Shown: positions 40,666 through 49,219 of the stretch, in pieces | Layout of the letters: each line of letters opens with the position of its first letter | Numbering within the stretch: position 1 is the first letter of the stretch | Assembly: GCF_016907085.1 (NCBI RefSeq) | Contig: NZ_JAFBBJ010000001.1 | Coordinates: forward strand, 496,001 to 560,000 | Length of the DNA: 64,000 nt | Direction: 5' to 3' | Source: Clavibacter michiganensis | GTDB taxonomy: Bacteria > Actinomycetota > Actinomycetes > Actinomycetales > Microbacteriaceae | Translations under genes and position numbers: made by a program | Notes under the pieces: model-generated | The model's input: only the letters and a program-made list of their open reading frames with translations | The model's database searches: none | What the model was told of the DNA's origin: nothing

Positions 40666-41397
40666 ATGCCCCGCACCCCCGCCCTCCGCCGCGTCCCGCT
40701 CCGCCGTCCGCACCGGCTCGTACCCGTCCTGCTCGCGCTCCTCGTGGCGGTCGCCGGCCTCGCGACCGTCGGGCCCGCCGGATCCGCGTCGGCCGTCGCC
40801 GCCGGTTCCGGCAGGGCCACGCACTACTCCCTCGGCCCGGACGGCAGCACGACGAACGGGAACTGCTCCCTCCCGTCCATCCCGACGGACCGCCTCTACG
40901 TCGCGGTCGGCCCCGACGACTACGCCGGCAGCGCCGCGTGCGGCACCTACCTCGACGTCACCGGCCCGCGCGGCACGGTCCGCGTCGAGGTCGCCGACCT
41001 CTGCCCCGAGTGCGAGCACGGCCACCTCGACCTCAGCGAGGAGGCGTTCCGCGCCATCGGCGACTTCGACGCCGGCATCATCCCCATCTCGTACGCGCCC
41101 GTCGCGGACCCCGCGGTCCCGCCGCTCGCCTTCCGCGTCAAGGACGGGTCGAACCCGTACTGGACGGCGATCCAGGTCGTGGACGCCGGGACGGAGCTGC
41201 GCTCGGTCGAGGTGCGGGCCGGCGCGGGATGGACGCCGCTCTCCCGGACCACGTACGGCTACTGGCTGGCCTCGTCGGGGCTCGGCGCGGGCCCCTACAC
41301 GGTGCGCGTCACGGACGTCTCGGGCCGCACGGCCACCGTCCCGGGGATCGAGCTCGACCCGGGCCGGCTGCAGCGCAGCGGCGCGCGCCTCGGGTGA
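40666..41397 (+). CDS. Secreted expansin-like protein (EXLX type)
   Basis: A 243-residue secreted protein. Signal peptide of about 45 residues (Arg-rich start, VLLALLVAVAGLATV, cleavage near ASA-VAA). Domain 1 is a double-psi beta-barrel with ADLCPECEHGHLDLSEEAF; Asp111 and Asp122 keep the 11-residue spacing of Asp71/Asp82 in B. subtilis EXLX1. Domain 2 (about 155-235) is the carbohydrate-binding beta sandwich with aromatic Tyr165, Trp166 and Tyr197 aligning with the EXLX1 surface triad. Four cysteines in domain 1 (67, 92, 113, 116) suggest disulphides absent from EXLX1. Expansins loosen plant cell walls without hydrolysis, pointing to a plant-associated life. Confidence 0.88.
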   Translation: MPRTPALRRVPLRRPHRLVPVLLALLVAVAGLATVGPAGSASAVAAGSGRATHYSLGPDGSTTNGNCSLPSIPTDRLYVAVGPDDYAGSAACGTYLDVTGPRGTVRVEVADLCPECEHGHLDLSEEAFRAIGDFDAGIIPISYAPVADPAVPPLAFRVKDGSNPYWTAIQVVDAGTELRSVEVRAGAGWTPLSRTTYGYWLASSGLGAGPYTVRVTDVSGRTATVPGIELDPGRLQRSGARLG

Positions 41398-41403
41398 ACG
41401 GAT

Positions 41404-41436
41404 CCGGGTGCGCGGCGAGCCCTGCCGCGCACCCGG
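41404..41436 (+). terminator. Terminator of the expansin gene
   Basis: Perfect 13-bp stem (CCGGGTGCGCGGC / GCCGCGCACCCGG) with loop GAGCCCT, seven bases after the stop. Confidence 0.8.
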
Positions 41437-41458
41437 CCGCGCGGGCGAGGATGTCCGC

Positions 41459-42223
41459 ATGACCTCCGACGCCCCCGGCCCGTCCGACCTCGCCGCCCTC
41501 GCCTCCTCGTTCGGATCCGTCGCGGACCAGTACGACCGGGTCCGCCCGGGCTATCCCGACGACGCCGTCGAGTGGATGCTCCCGGCCGGCGCCCGCCGCG
41601 TCGTGGACCTCGGCGCGGGCACCGGCAAGCTCACCCGGCTGCTCGCCGCGCGCGGGCTCTCCGTCACCGCGGTCGAGCCCGACGCGGAGATGCGGCGGGT
41701 CCTCCGGGCGGCATCGCCGGGCGTCGACGTCGACGTCCGGGCGGGCAGCGGCGAGGCGATCCCGGTGGGCGACGGCGAGGAGGACGCCGTGCTCGTGGCC
41801 CAGGCCTGGCACTGGATGGACGCGGGGTCCGCGGCCCGCGAGGCCGCGCGCGTCCTCCGTCCCGGTGGGCACCTCGGCATCGTGTGGAACATGATGGACG
41901 GGGAGGTCGACTGGGTCCGCGAGCTCGACGCCGTCCTCGAGGCCGGCCGGCGCCACGGCGGACGCGCACCGGAGCCCGGCCCGTTCCCCGGCTTCGGCCC
42001 GGTCGAGCACGCGTCGTTCGCCCACGTGCACCGCACGACCCCCGAGGAGGTGGTGGAGCTCGCCGGATCCATCAGCCGCATCATCACGCTCCCCGACGTC
42101 GAGCGCGCCCGCGTCCTCGACGACATCCGCACCCTCCTCGCGGGCCACCCGGACACGGCCGGCCGCGACGTGCTCGACCTGCCCTACCGCGCCGACGCGT
42201 ACCGCGCCCAGCTCGGCGGCTGA
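41459..42223 (+). CDS. SAM-dependent methyltransferase
   Basis: A 254-residue class I methyltransferase. The N-terminal SFGSVADQYDRVRPGYPDDAVEWML and motif I VVDLGAGTGKLT (about 48-59), post-I AVEPDAEMRRVL, and DAVLVAQAWHWMD are typical of the Methyltransf_11 group with the A-x-W-H-W motif. The substrate is unknown. ATG 41459 is used; an overlapping ATG at 41451 is out of frame and closes at once. The upstream hexamer GAGGAT is a poor -10, so transcription may also come from further upstream. Confidence 0.88.
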   Translation: MTSDAPGPSDLAALASSFGSVADQYDRVRPGYPDDAVEWMLPAGARRVVDLGAGTGKLTRLLAARGLSVTAVEPDAEMRRVLRAASPGVDVDVRAGSGEAIPVGDGEEDAVLVAQAWHWMDAGSAAREAARVLRPGGHLGIVWNMMDGEVDWVRELDAVLEAGRRHGGRAPEPGPFPGFGPVEHASFAHVHRTTPEEVVELAGSISRIITLPDVERARVLDDIRTLLAGHPDTAGRDVLDLPYRADAYRAQLGG

Positions 42224-42252
42224 CCGCGCCCGATCGCTCGACGGCGGCGCGC

Positions 42253-42258
42253 TAGGAT
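42253..42258 (+). promoter_or_regulatory. -10 element of the ileS leader transcript
   Basis: TAGGAT would start transcription near 42265, just before the T-box stem I, giving a leader of about 204 bases. Confidence 0.55.
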
Positions 42259-42261
42259 GTG

Positions 42262-42468
42262 GGTCACAGGCGCCGATCCGGCCATCACCGGGGAGCCTTC
42301 GGAAGAAAGCCCCGGAGACGGGGTCGGTAGAACCGAACGGGTCGGGCCCGTCATCGCCTCAGGAGAGTGGTCGCGCGTCGCGCGGCAAGCGGGGTGGTAC
42401 CGCGCTCGGGGATCCGCACCAGGGATCCGGGCGTCCTCGCGGAGATCCTCATCGCCGCAGGAGCCGCC
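42262..42468 (+). promoter_or_regulatory. T-box riboswitch, ultrashort stem I, translational type (ileS)
   Basis: The leader has the actinobacterial ileS T-box parts in order: a short stem I whose loop shows the isoleucine specifier ATC at 42284-42286 (CCGGCCATCACCGG), the conserved GGGAGCCTTCGGAAGAAA segment, a stem II region, and the T-box GGGTGGTACCGCG at 42392-42404 with TGGT to pair the tRNA NCCA end. No terminator hairpin follows. The downstream stretch can instead pair with the AGGAG ribosome site at 42459-42463, so uncharged tRNA-Ile is expected to free translation initiation. Confidence 0.93.
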
Positions 42469-45400
42469 ATGACCTACCCCCGTCCCGTCCCCGACGACCC
42501 GAGCGCCCCCGACCAGGTCGCCGCGAGCCCGCGCTTCCCGGATGTCGAGAAGGGCATCCTCGCGTTCTGGAAGCGCGACGACACCTTCCGCGCCTCCGTC
42601 GAGCGTCGCGAGGGGTGCGACGAGTGGGTCTTCTACGACGGCCCGCCCTTCGCCAACGGCCTCCCGCACTACGGGCACCTCCTCACGGGCTACGCCAAGG
42701 ACGCCTTCCCGCGCTTCCAGACCATGCGCGGCAAGCAGGTCCACCGCCGCTTCGGCTGGGACACGCACGGCCTCCCCGCCGAGCTCGAGGCGATGCGCCA
42801 GCTCGGGATCACGGAGAAGAGCGAGATCGAGGAGATGGGCGTCGAGGAGTTCAACGCCGTCGCCCGCCGCTCCGTGCTCGAGTACACGGGCGAGTGGGAG
42901 GACTACGTCACGCGCTCGGCCCGCTGGGTCGACTTCGAGGACGACTACAAGACGCTCGACCTCGACTTCATGGAGTCGGTCATCTGGGCCTTCAAGCAGC
43001 TGCACACCAAGGGCCTCGCCTACGAGGGCTTCCGCGTGCTGCCGTACTGCTGGCACGACCAGACGCCGCTGAGCAACCACGAGCTGCGGATGGACGACGA
43101 CGTCTACCGCATGCGCCAGGACCAGTCGGTCACCGTCACGTTCCCGCTCGTCGGCGCGAAGGCCGAGTCGCTCGGCCTCACCGCCGTGCGCGCGCTCGCC
43201 TGGACGACCACGCCCTGGACCCTCCCGACCAACATGGCGCTCGCGGTCGGGCCGGACATCGTCTACGCCGTCGTGCCCGCCGGTCCCGCCGGCACGCCCG
43301 ATGCCGAGGCGCCCGACGCGCTGCCCCGGGAGTCCTCCGTGCAGCTCGCGGCCGAGGTGTTCGGATCCGAGTACCTCATCGCCCAGGACCTCGTCGGCAA
43401 CTACGCCAAGGACCTCGGCTACGCGTCCGCCGACGAGGCCCGCGCCGCCGTCTCCCGCACCGTGCTCGGCCGCCAGCTCGAGGGCGTCGCCTACGACCGG
43501 CTCTGGGACTTCTACGCCGACACGGAGGCGTTCGGCACCGAGAACGCGTGGCAGGTGCTCGTCGCCGACTACGTCACGACCACCGACGGCACCGGCATCG
43601 TCCACCAGGCCCCGGCCTACGGCGAGGAGGACCAGCAGGTCTGCGCCGCCGCCGGGATCCCCGTGATCCTCTCGCTCGACGAGGGCGGCCGCTTCGTCGA
43701 CACCGTGCCCGACGTCGCGGGCGAGCTGTGGTCCGACGCCGGGAAGACGCTCACGCGCATGCTCAAGGCGCAGGGCCGCCTCATCCGCCAGGCGAGCTAC
43801 GAGCACTCCTACCCGCACTGCTGGCGCTGCAAGAACCCGCTCATCTACAAGGCCGTCTCCAGCTGGTTCGTGCGCGTCACCGACTTCCGCGACGACATGG
43901 TGCGCCTCAACCAGGACATCGAGTGGACGCCCGAGAACGTCAAGGACGGCCAGTTCGGCAAGTGGATCGGCAACGCCCGCGACTGGTCCATCAGCCGCAA
44001 CCGGTTCTGGGGCAGCCCCATCCCGGTGTGGAAGAGCGACGACCCGGCCTACCCGCGCATCGACGTCTACGGCAGCCTCGACGAGCTCGAGGCCGACTTC
44101 GGCGTGCGCCCGACCGACCTGCACCGCCCGTTCATCGACCGGCTCACGCGCCCGAACCCCGACGACCCGACGGGGAAGAGCACCATGCGCCGCATCGAGG
44201 ACGTGCTCGACGTCTGGTTCGACTCGGGGTCCATGCCGTTCGCGCAGGTGCACTACCCGTTCGAGAACCGCGAGTGGTTCGACGCGCACAGCCCGGCCGA
44301 CTTCATCGTCGAGTACATCGGCCAGACCCGCGGGTGGTTCTACACGCTGCACGCGCTGTCGACGGCGCTGTTCGACCGGCCCGCGTTCTCGAGCGTCGTC
44401 AGCCACGGCATCGTCCTCGGCAACGACGGCCAGAAGATGTCCAAGTCGCTCCGCAACTACCCGGACGTCAACGAGGTGTTCGACCGCGACGGATCCGACG
44501 CCATGCGCTGGTTCCTCCTCGCGAGCCCCGTGCTCCGCGGCGGCAACCTCGTGGTCACCGAGGAGGGCATCCGCGAGGGCGTCCGCCAGGTGCTGCTGCC
44601 GCTCTGGAGCACCTGGTACTTCTTCTCGCTCTACGCCAACTCCGCGCAGCCCGACGGCTACGAGGCGACGCGGGACACGACGAGCGACGACGTGCTGGAC
44701 CGCTACATCCTGGCCCGCACGCGCCGCCTGGTCACCGAGGTCACCGAGCACATGACCGCGCTCGACTCGACGCTGGCCGCCGCCTCCCTCCGCGACTTCG
44801 CCGACGTGCTCACCAACTGGTACGTGCGCCGCAGCCGCGACCGCTTCTGGGCGGGCACGGAGGCCGGCGACACGCGCGCCTTCGACACCCTCCACACGGT
44901 CCTCGAGACCGTGACCCGTGTCGCCGCGCCGCTCCTCCCGCTCGTGTCCGAGCGCATCTGGAAGGACCTCACCGGCGGGCGCAGCGTCCACCTGGAGGAC
45001 TGGCCGGAGCCCGACGACCTGCCCGCGGACGACCGCCTCGTCGAGGTGATGGACCGGGTCCGCCAGGTCGCCTCGACCGCGCTCTCGCTCCGCAAGCAGT
45101 CCGGCCTCCGCGTGCGCCAGCCGCTCGCGCGCCTGACGGTCGTGAGCGACGACGCCGACGGGCTCGCCCGCTTCGAGGACATCCTGCGCGACGAGCTCAA
45201 CGTCAAGGCCGTCTCCGTCGAGGAGCTGACCCCCACGAGCGCGGCCGACGCGGGCATCACGCGCCGCCTCACCGTCAACGCGCGCGTCGCCGGGCCCCGC
45301 CTCGGCAAGGGCGTGCAGCAGGTGATCCAGGCCGCCCGCCAGGGCGACTGGACGGAAGCCGACGGCGAGGTCGTCGCGGGCGGCACGCCGCTCGTGGCCG

Positions 45401-45774
45401 GCGAGTACGAGCTGGTGCTGGAGGTGGCGGGCGACCGCGCCGACCAGGCGCTCGCGCTCCTGCCGGGCGGCGGGTTCCTGCTGCTCGACACCGCGCTCAC
45501 CCCCGAGCTCGAGGCCGAGGGCCTCGCGCGCGACGTGGTGCGGAACGTGCAGGACGCCCGGAAGGGCGCGGGGCTCGACGTGAGCGACCGCATCTCCCTC
45601 GTGATCCGGCTGGACGCGGCGGGCGCGGAGCAGGCCGAGCGGTTCCGCGACCTCATCGCGCGTGAGACCCTGGCGGTGGCGCTGCGGATCGACGCGGACG
45701 CCCCGGCGGATCCGGATCCCGGCATCACCGTCGGCGGCGGATCGCCCCTGTACATCGAGGTGGAGCGAGCATGA
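42469..45774 (+). CDS. ileS: Isoleucyl-tRNA synthetase (eukaryotic-like IleS2 class)
   Basis: A 1,101-residue class Ia synthetase. The HIGH motif is HYGH at residues 67-70 ([15 protein letters not shown]), and KMSKS is at about 656-660 ([13 protein letters not shown]). The CP1 editing domain has TWTLPTN-type [17 protein letters not shown]. The long C-terminal region with [12 protein letters not shown] and [19 protein letters not shown] is characteristic of the eukaryotic/archaeal-type IleS2, generally less mupirocin-sensitive than IleS1. The ATG follows the T-box; folC starts within its stop (ATGA). Confidence 0.97.
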   Translation: MTYPRPVPDDPSAPDQVAASPRFPDVEKGILAFWKRDDTFRASVERREGCDEWVFYDGPPFANGLPHYGHLLTGYAKDAFPRFQTMRGKQVHRRFGWDTHGLPAELEAMRQLGITEKSEIEEMGVEEFNAVARRSVLEYTGEWEDYVTRSARWVDFEDDYKTLDLDFMESVIWAFKQLHTKGLAYEGFRVLPYCWHDQTPLSNHELRMDDDVYRMRQDQSVTVTFPLVGAKAESLGLTAVRALAWTTTPWTLPTNMALAVGPDIVYAVVPAGPAGTPDAEAPDALPRESSVQLAAEVFGSEYLIAQDLVGNYAKDLGYASADEARAAVSRTVLGRQLEGVAYDRLWDFYADTEAFGTENAWQVLVADYVTTTDGTGIVHQAPAYGEEDQQVCAAAGIPVILSLDEGGRFVDTVPDVAGELWSDAGKTLTRMLKAQGRLIRQASYEHSYPHCWRCKNPLIYKAVSSWFVRVTDFRDDMVRLNQDIEWTPENVKDGQFGKWIGNARDWSISRNRFWGSPIPVWKSDDPAYPRIDVYGSLDELEADFGVRPTDLHRPFIDRLTRPNPDDPTGKSTMRRIEDVLDVWFDSGSMPFAQVHYPFENREWFDAHSPADFIVEYIGQTRGWFYTLHALSTALFDRPAFSSVVSHGIVLGNDGQKMSKSLRNYPDVNEVFDRDGSDAMRWFLLASPVLRGGNLVVTEEGIREGVRQVLLPLWSTWYFFSLYANSAQPDGYEATRDTTSDDVLDRYILARTRRLVTEVTEHMTALDSTLAAASLRDFADVLTNWYVRRSRDRFWAGTEAGDTRAFDTLHTVLETVTRVAAPLLPLVSERIWKDLTGGRSVHLEDWPEPDDLPADDRLVEVMDRVRQVASTALSLRKQSGLRVRQPLARLTVVSDDADGLARFEDILRDELNVKAVSVEELTPTSAADAGITRRLTVNARVAGPRLGKGVQQVIQAARQGDWTEADGEVVAGGTPLVAGEYELVLEVAGDRADQALALLPGGGFLLLDTALTPELEAEGLARDVVRNVQDARKGAGLDVSDRISLVIRLDAAGAEQAERFRDLIARETLAVALRIDADAPADPDPGITVGGGSPLYIEVERA

Positions 45775-47339
45775 GCGACCAGCGGGGCGGACAGCCCTTC
45801 GACGACGACGAGCCCCGGCGCGACGACGACTTCGAGCCGGAGACGGACGAGGGCGTCGACGCCGCGGCCCGCGCGCTCGACCCCGACGTCGACGGCCTGA
45901 GCGACGACCAGCTCTTCGCCGACGACGCCGCCGAGCTCCGCCGCGAGGCCGAGCAGTCGATCGTCGCCGGCCGCGAGGTCGACGACGAGAACTACTTCGA
46001 GCGCGAGGGCGACGCCGTCTACCAGGCGCTCCTCGCGCGGATGGGGGAGCAGGCGCCCCAGCCGCGGCTCTCCGCCACCCGCCGCGTGGTCGAGCTCCTC
46101 GGCGACCCGCAGCGCGCGTACCCGATCGTGCACGTCACCGGCACCAACGGGAAGACCTCGACGAGCCGGATGACCGAGAGCATCCTGCGCGCCGCGGGGC
46201 TCCGCACCGGCCTCTTCACGAGCCCGCACCTCGTGCGCTTCAACGAGCGCATCGTGGTCGACGGCCTGCCGATCAGCGACGAGGCGCTCAGCCGCAACTG
46301 GGCCGACGTCGAGCCGTTCATCGTCCTGGTCGACCGGGAGCTCGTCGCCGCGGGCGAGGAGCCGGTCACGTTCTTCGAGGCCCTCACGGTGCTCGCGTTC
46401 GCCTCCTTCGCGGATGCGCCCGTCGACGTCGCCGTGATCGAGGTCGGCATGGGCGGCGAGTGGGACAGCACCAACGTCGGCGACGGCCAGGTCGCCGTCT
46501 TCACGCCCGTCTCGCTCGACCACACGCAGCGGCTGGGGTCCACCGTCGCGGAGATCGCGCGCACCAAGTCCGGCATCGTGAAGCCCACCGCGGACGTCGT
46601 CTCGAGCGCGCAGCTCCCCGAGGTCGTGGCCGAGCTCACCCGCGCGGCCGAGCTCACGGAGTCCACCTGGTCGATCGAGGGCGAGCGGTTCCGCCTCCTC
46701 GACACGACCCTCGCGGTGGGCGGCCAGGTGATCAGCGTGCAGGGCCTCGCGGGCACCTACCGGGACGTGTTCCTGCCGATGTTCGGCGCGCACCAGGCGC
46801 AGAACGCCGCGGTGGCCATCGCCGCGGTCGAGTCGTTCCTCGGCGGCGGCGACCACGCCATCCACGACGACGTGCTCGCGGAGGGCCTCGCCACCGCGAC
46901 GAGCCCGGGCCGCCTGCAGGTCGTCGGCACCGAGCCGACCGTGCTGGTGGACGCCGCGCACAACCCCGCCGGTGCCGCATCGCTCGCGGCCGCGCTGCCC
47001 GTCTACTTCACGTTCGACCGCGTCACGGCCGTCATCGGCGTGCTCGCGGACAAGGACGCGGAGGGCATCGTGCGCGAGCTCGCGCCCGTCGTCGACCACT
47101 TCATCGTCACCAGGTCCACGTCCGAGCGCTCGGTGGATCCCGACGAGCTGGCCCGCATCGTCGTCGGCGTCGTCGGCCGCGACCGCGTCACCGTGGAGCC
47201 CGACCTCCGCACCGCCCTCGAGGACGCGCGCGACTCCGCCGGCGAGACCGAGAAGGGCGCGGCGCTCGTCACCGGCTCGATCCTCCTCGTCGGCGAGGCC
47301 ATCGCCCACGCCGCCGACGAGGGCTGGAAGACCGCGTGA
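45771..47339 (+). CDS. folC: Bifunctional folylpolyglutamate / dihydrofolate synthase
   Basis: A 522-residue Mur-ligase-family enzyme. The P-loop [12 protein letters not shown] lies near residue 122, followed by [26 protein letters not shown] [14 protein letters not shown], and [22 protein letters not shown]. It adds glutamate to (dihydro)folate using ATP. An acidic, disordered N-terminal extension of about 75-90 residues (many Asp/Glu, e.g. [19 protein letters not shown]) precedes the catalytic core and makes it longer than the ~430 residues usual. It is coupled to ileS (ATGA) and to the DUF4233 gene (GTGA). Confidence 0.95.
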   Translation: MSDQRGGQPFDDDEPRRDDDFEPETDEGVDAAARALDPDVDGLSDDQLFADDAAELRREAEQSIVAGREVDDENYFEREGDAVYQALLARMGEQAPQPRLSATRRVVELLGDPQRAYPIVHVTGTNGKTSTSRMTESILRAAGLRTGLFTSPHLVRFNERIVVDGLPISDEALSRNWADVEPFIVLVDRELVAAGEEPVTFFEALTVLAFASFADAPVDVAVIEVGMGGEWDSTNVGDGQVAVFTPVSLDHTQRLGSTVAEIARTKSGIVKPTADVVSSAQLPEVVAELTRAAELTESTWSIEGERFRLLDTTLAVGGQVISVQGLAGTYRDVFLPMFGAHQAQNAAVAIAAVESFLGGGDHAIHDDVLAEGLATATSPGRLQVVGTEPTVLVDAAHNPAGAASLAAALPVYFTFDRVTAVIGVLADKDAEGIVRELAPVVDHFIVTRSTSERSVDPDELARIVVGVVGRDRVTVEPDLRTALEDARDSAGETEKGAALVTGSILLVGEAIAHAADEGWKTA

Positions 47340-47815
47340 GCGCCGACGGCCGCCCGGCCCGCACGCGACGGCCGCGCCCGCCCCGCACGACGGTCGAGAT
47401 CCTCGGATCCATCGTCATGGGCTTCCAGGTCATCGTCGTGTTCCTGGCCAGCCTGGTCGCCTTCGGGCTCGAGGCGCTGCCGGCGCTCCCCGCGCTCGGC
47501 GGCGGCGCGCTGCTCGTGATCGCCATGCTCGCGGTCGTCGGCACCCTGCGCACCCCGCTCGGCATCCGCGCCGGCTGGGTCGTGCAGGTGCTCGTCGTCC
47601 TCACCGGCTTCGTGCTCCCCGCCATGTTCGCGGTCGGCGGCTTCTTCCTGCTGCTCTGGATCTACGCCATGGTGCAGGGCGACCGCATCGACCGCGAGAA
47701 GGCGGCCGCGCGGGGCGCGTGGGAGCAGGCCATGCTCGACGAGCAGGCCGCGCCGGGCCACGACCGCCCCACCGACCACCGACCGACCACCGAGCCGCCG
47801 GCTCCCACCCCGTAG
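47336..47815 (+). CDS. DUF4233 membrane protein
   Basis: A 159-residue protein with a basic N-terminus, four predicted transmembrane helices between residues ~22 and 115 (ILGSIVMGFQVIVVFLASLV; GGGALLVIAMLAVVGTL; WVVQVLVVLTGFVLPAMFAV; FFLLLWIYAMVQG) and a hydrophilic Pro/His-rich tail. It corresponds to Rv2446c, which lies between folC and ndk in mycobacteria. Function unknown. The GTG overlaps the folC stop (GTGA), and ndk follows nine bases after its stop. Confidence 0.88.
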   Translation: MSADGRPARTRRPRPPRTTVEILGSIVMGFQVIVVFLASLVAFGLEALPALPALGGGALLVIAMLAVVGTLRTPLGIRAGWVVQVLVVLTGFVLPAMFAVGGFFLLLWIYAMVQGDRIDREKAAARGAWEQAMLDEQAAPGHDRPTDHRPTTEPPAPTP

Positions 47816-47824
47816 GAGGCACCC

Positions 47825-48244
47825 ATGTCCGCTCCCGTCCAGGAGACCCTCGTCCTCGTCAAGCCCGACGGCGTCGCCCGCGGCCTCACCGGCGAGATCC
47901 TCCGCCGCATCGAGGCCAAGGGGTACCAGATCGTCGACCTCCGCATGGTGCAGGCCGAGCGCGCCCTGCTCGAGCAGCACTACGAGGAGCACCAGGGCAA
48001 GCCGTTCTACGAGCCGCTCGTCGAGTTCATGGAGTCGGGCCCGATCGTCGCGGTGCGCGTCGCCGGGAATCGCGTCATCGAGGGCTTCCGCTCGCTCGCC
48101 GGCACGACCGACCCCACGGGCGCCGCCCCCGGCACGATCCGCGGCGACCTCGGCCGCGACTGGGGCCTCGCCGTGGCGCAGAACCTCGTGCACGGCAGCG
48201 ACTCGCCCGAGTCCGCCGCGCGCGAGCTCGCGCTCTGGTTCTAG
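47825..48244 (+). CDS. ndk: Nucleoside diphosphate kinase
   Basis: A 139-residue NDK with the phosphohistidine at His123 (NLVHGSDSPESA) and conserved ETLVLVKPDGVARG, YEEHQGKPFYEPLVEFM and GTIRGDLG. It transfers the gamma phosphate between nucleotides through the phospho-His intermediate. Length and motifs are standard. The ribosome site is TAGGAGGC. Last gene of the ileS-folC-DUF4233-ndk run. Confidence 0.97.
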   Translation: MSAPVQETLVLVKPDGVARGLTGEILRRIEAKGYQIVDLRMVQAERALLEQHYEEHQGKPFYEPLVEFMESGPIVAVRVAGNRVIEGFRSLAGTTDPTGAAPGTIRGDLGRDWGLAVAQNLVHGSDSPESAARELALWF

Positions 48245-48257
48245 GACCCGGACGAGA

Positions 48258-48290
48258 AGAGGGGCCGACCGGCATCCGGTCGGCCCCTCT
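48258..48290. terminator. Terminator between ndk and the VKOR gene
   Basis: Perfect 15-bp stem (AGAGGGGCCGACCGG and complement) with loop CAT, 14 bases past the ndk stop and 16 bases past the convergent VKOR stop. Confidence 0.85.
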
Positions 48291-48305
48291 CGTCGTCCCG
48301 GCGGC

Positions 48306-48914
48306 TCAGCCGAGGAGCGTCGGGATCAGCGCCGGGAACGTGGAGACGATCGCGACCACGATGATCGCGTAGTTGAGCACGACGACCGCCCAGGTGTACG
48401 GCGCCACCGCGTCGGCGGCCCGGCGGATCCCGGCGGGCAGCGGCAGCAGCCCCGCGCGTGCGGTCGCCGACAGCGTGCCCCACCACAGCGGGATCATCGC
48501 GCTCCACACCAGGAGGCAGTAGGGGCAGAGCGCGCCGATGACGAAGACGCTCTGGGTGAAGAGCCACGTCACGAAGACCCAGCCGGCGAACGTCCCCAGC
48601 GCGAACAGCGTCCAGAACCAGCGCGCGAACCGGGCGCCCGCGACGAGCCCCATGCCGAGCACGATCGGCACCACGAAGGCCGCCACTCCGATGAGCGGGT
48701 TGGGGAAGCCGAACAGCGATCCCTGCGGCGACTCGATGACGGTGGCGCAGGAGATGAACGGGTTGACGTCGCACGACAGCGACGCGCCCGGGTTCTCCAG
48801 CAGGTGCAGCCGGTCGAGCACGAGCACGAATGCGCCGATCCAGCCGACGACGCCCGTGACGACGAGCAGGACGGCCAGGGAGCGGGGGTGCGCGGGGGCC
48901 CGGGTCGCGGTCAT
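48306..48914 (-). CDS. Vitamin K epoxide reductase (VKOR) family membrane protein
   Basis: A 202-residue integral membrane protein with five predicted helices. The loop cysteine pair is Cys48/Cys56 (SCDVNPFISC) and the active-site pair is Cys130-Pro-Tyr-Cys133 (ALCPYC), the full VKOR set. In actinobacteria VKOR replaces DsbB, passing electrons from a DsbA-like protein to menaquinone during oxidative folding of secreted proteins. No DsbA partner is adjacent. Candidate clients within the window are secreted proteins with cysteine pairs, such as the expansin and the DUF6993-like lipoprotein. Confidence 0.93.
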   Translation of the reverse strand: MTATRAPAHPRSLAVLLVVTGVVGWIGAFVLVLDRLHLLENPGASLSCDVNPFISCATVIESPQGSLFGFPNPLIGVAAFVVPIVLGMGLVAGARFARWFWTLFALGTFAGWVFVTWLFTQSVFVIGALCPYCLLVWSAMIPLWWGTLSATARAGLLPLPAGIRRAADAVAPYTWAVVVLNYAIIVVAIVSTFPALIPTLLG

Positions 48915-48973
48915 GCGGCGATCATGGCAGACGGGGGAGCGCCGACCCTGACGGCCGGGTGGGCGTCGGCGTG

Positions 48974-49219
48974 CGATACTGGCAGGCAGGTCGGACCGCC
49001 GCGCGGGACGACCGCCATGAAGAGTCTTTACCGGGGCACACCCGGGCCACCCGGCATAGCCGGCGGCGGATGGCCAGTTCCGTACCAGTGCGCACGACCG
49101 AAGCCTCGGGCCGGACGTCGCAGACCAGGATCGACGGAGAGCCGCGTACGCGGGGATCCACTCGGAGAGCTACCGGGGTACGGCGCGGCCGTACCGACCG
49201 GTTGAGGAGTGCACCAGAG
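48974..49219 (+). promoter_or_regulatory. Promoter and long structured 5' leader of rne
   Basis: A GATACT -10-like hexamer at 48974-48979 would start a leader of about 235 bases before ATG 49220. I see no small gene in 48915-49219. The leader can form hairpins at 49026-49060 (CCGGG/CCCGG type), CCGCGTACGCGG at 49142-49153, and an 8-bp stem GGTACGGC/GCCGTACC at 49177-49195 just before the GAGGAG ribosome site. A long structured leader is consistent with feedback on rne mRNA, as known in E. coli; that is inference here. Confidence 0.5.
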
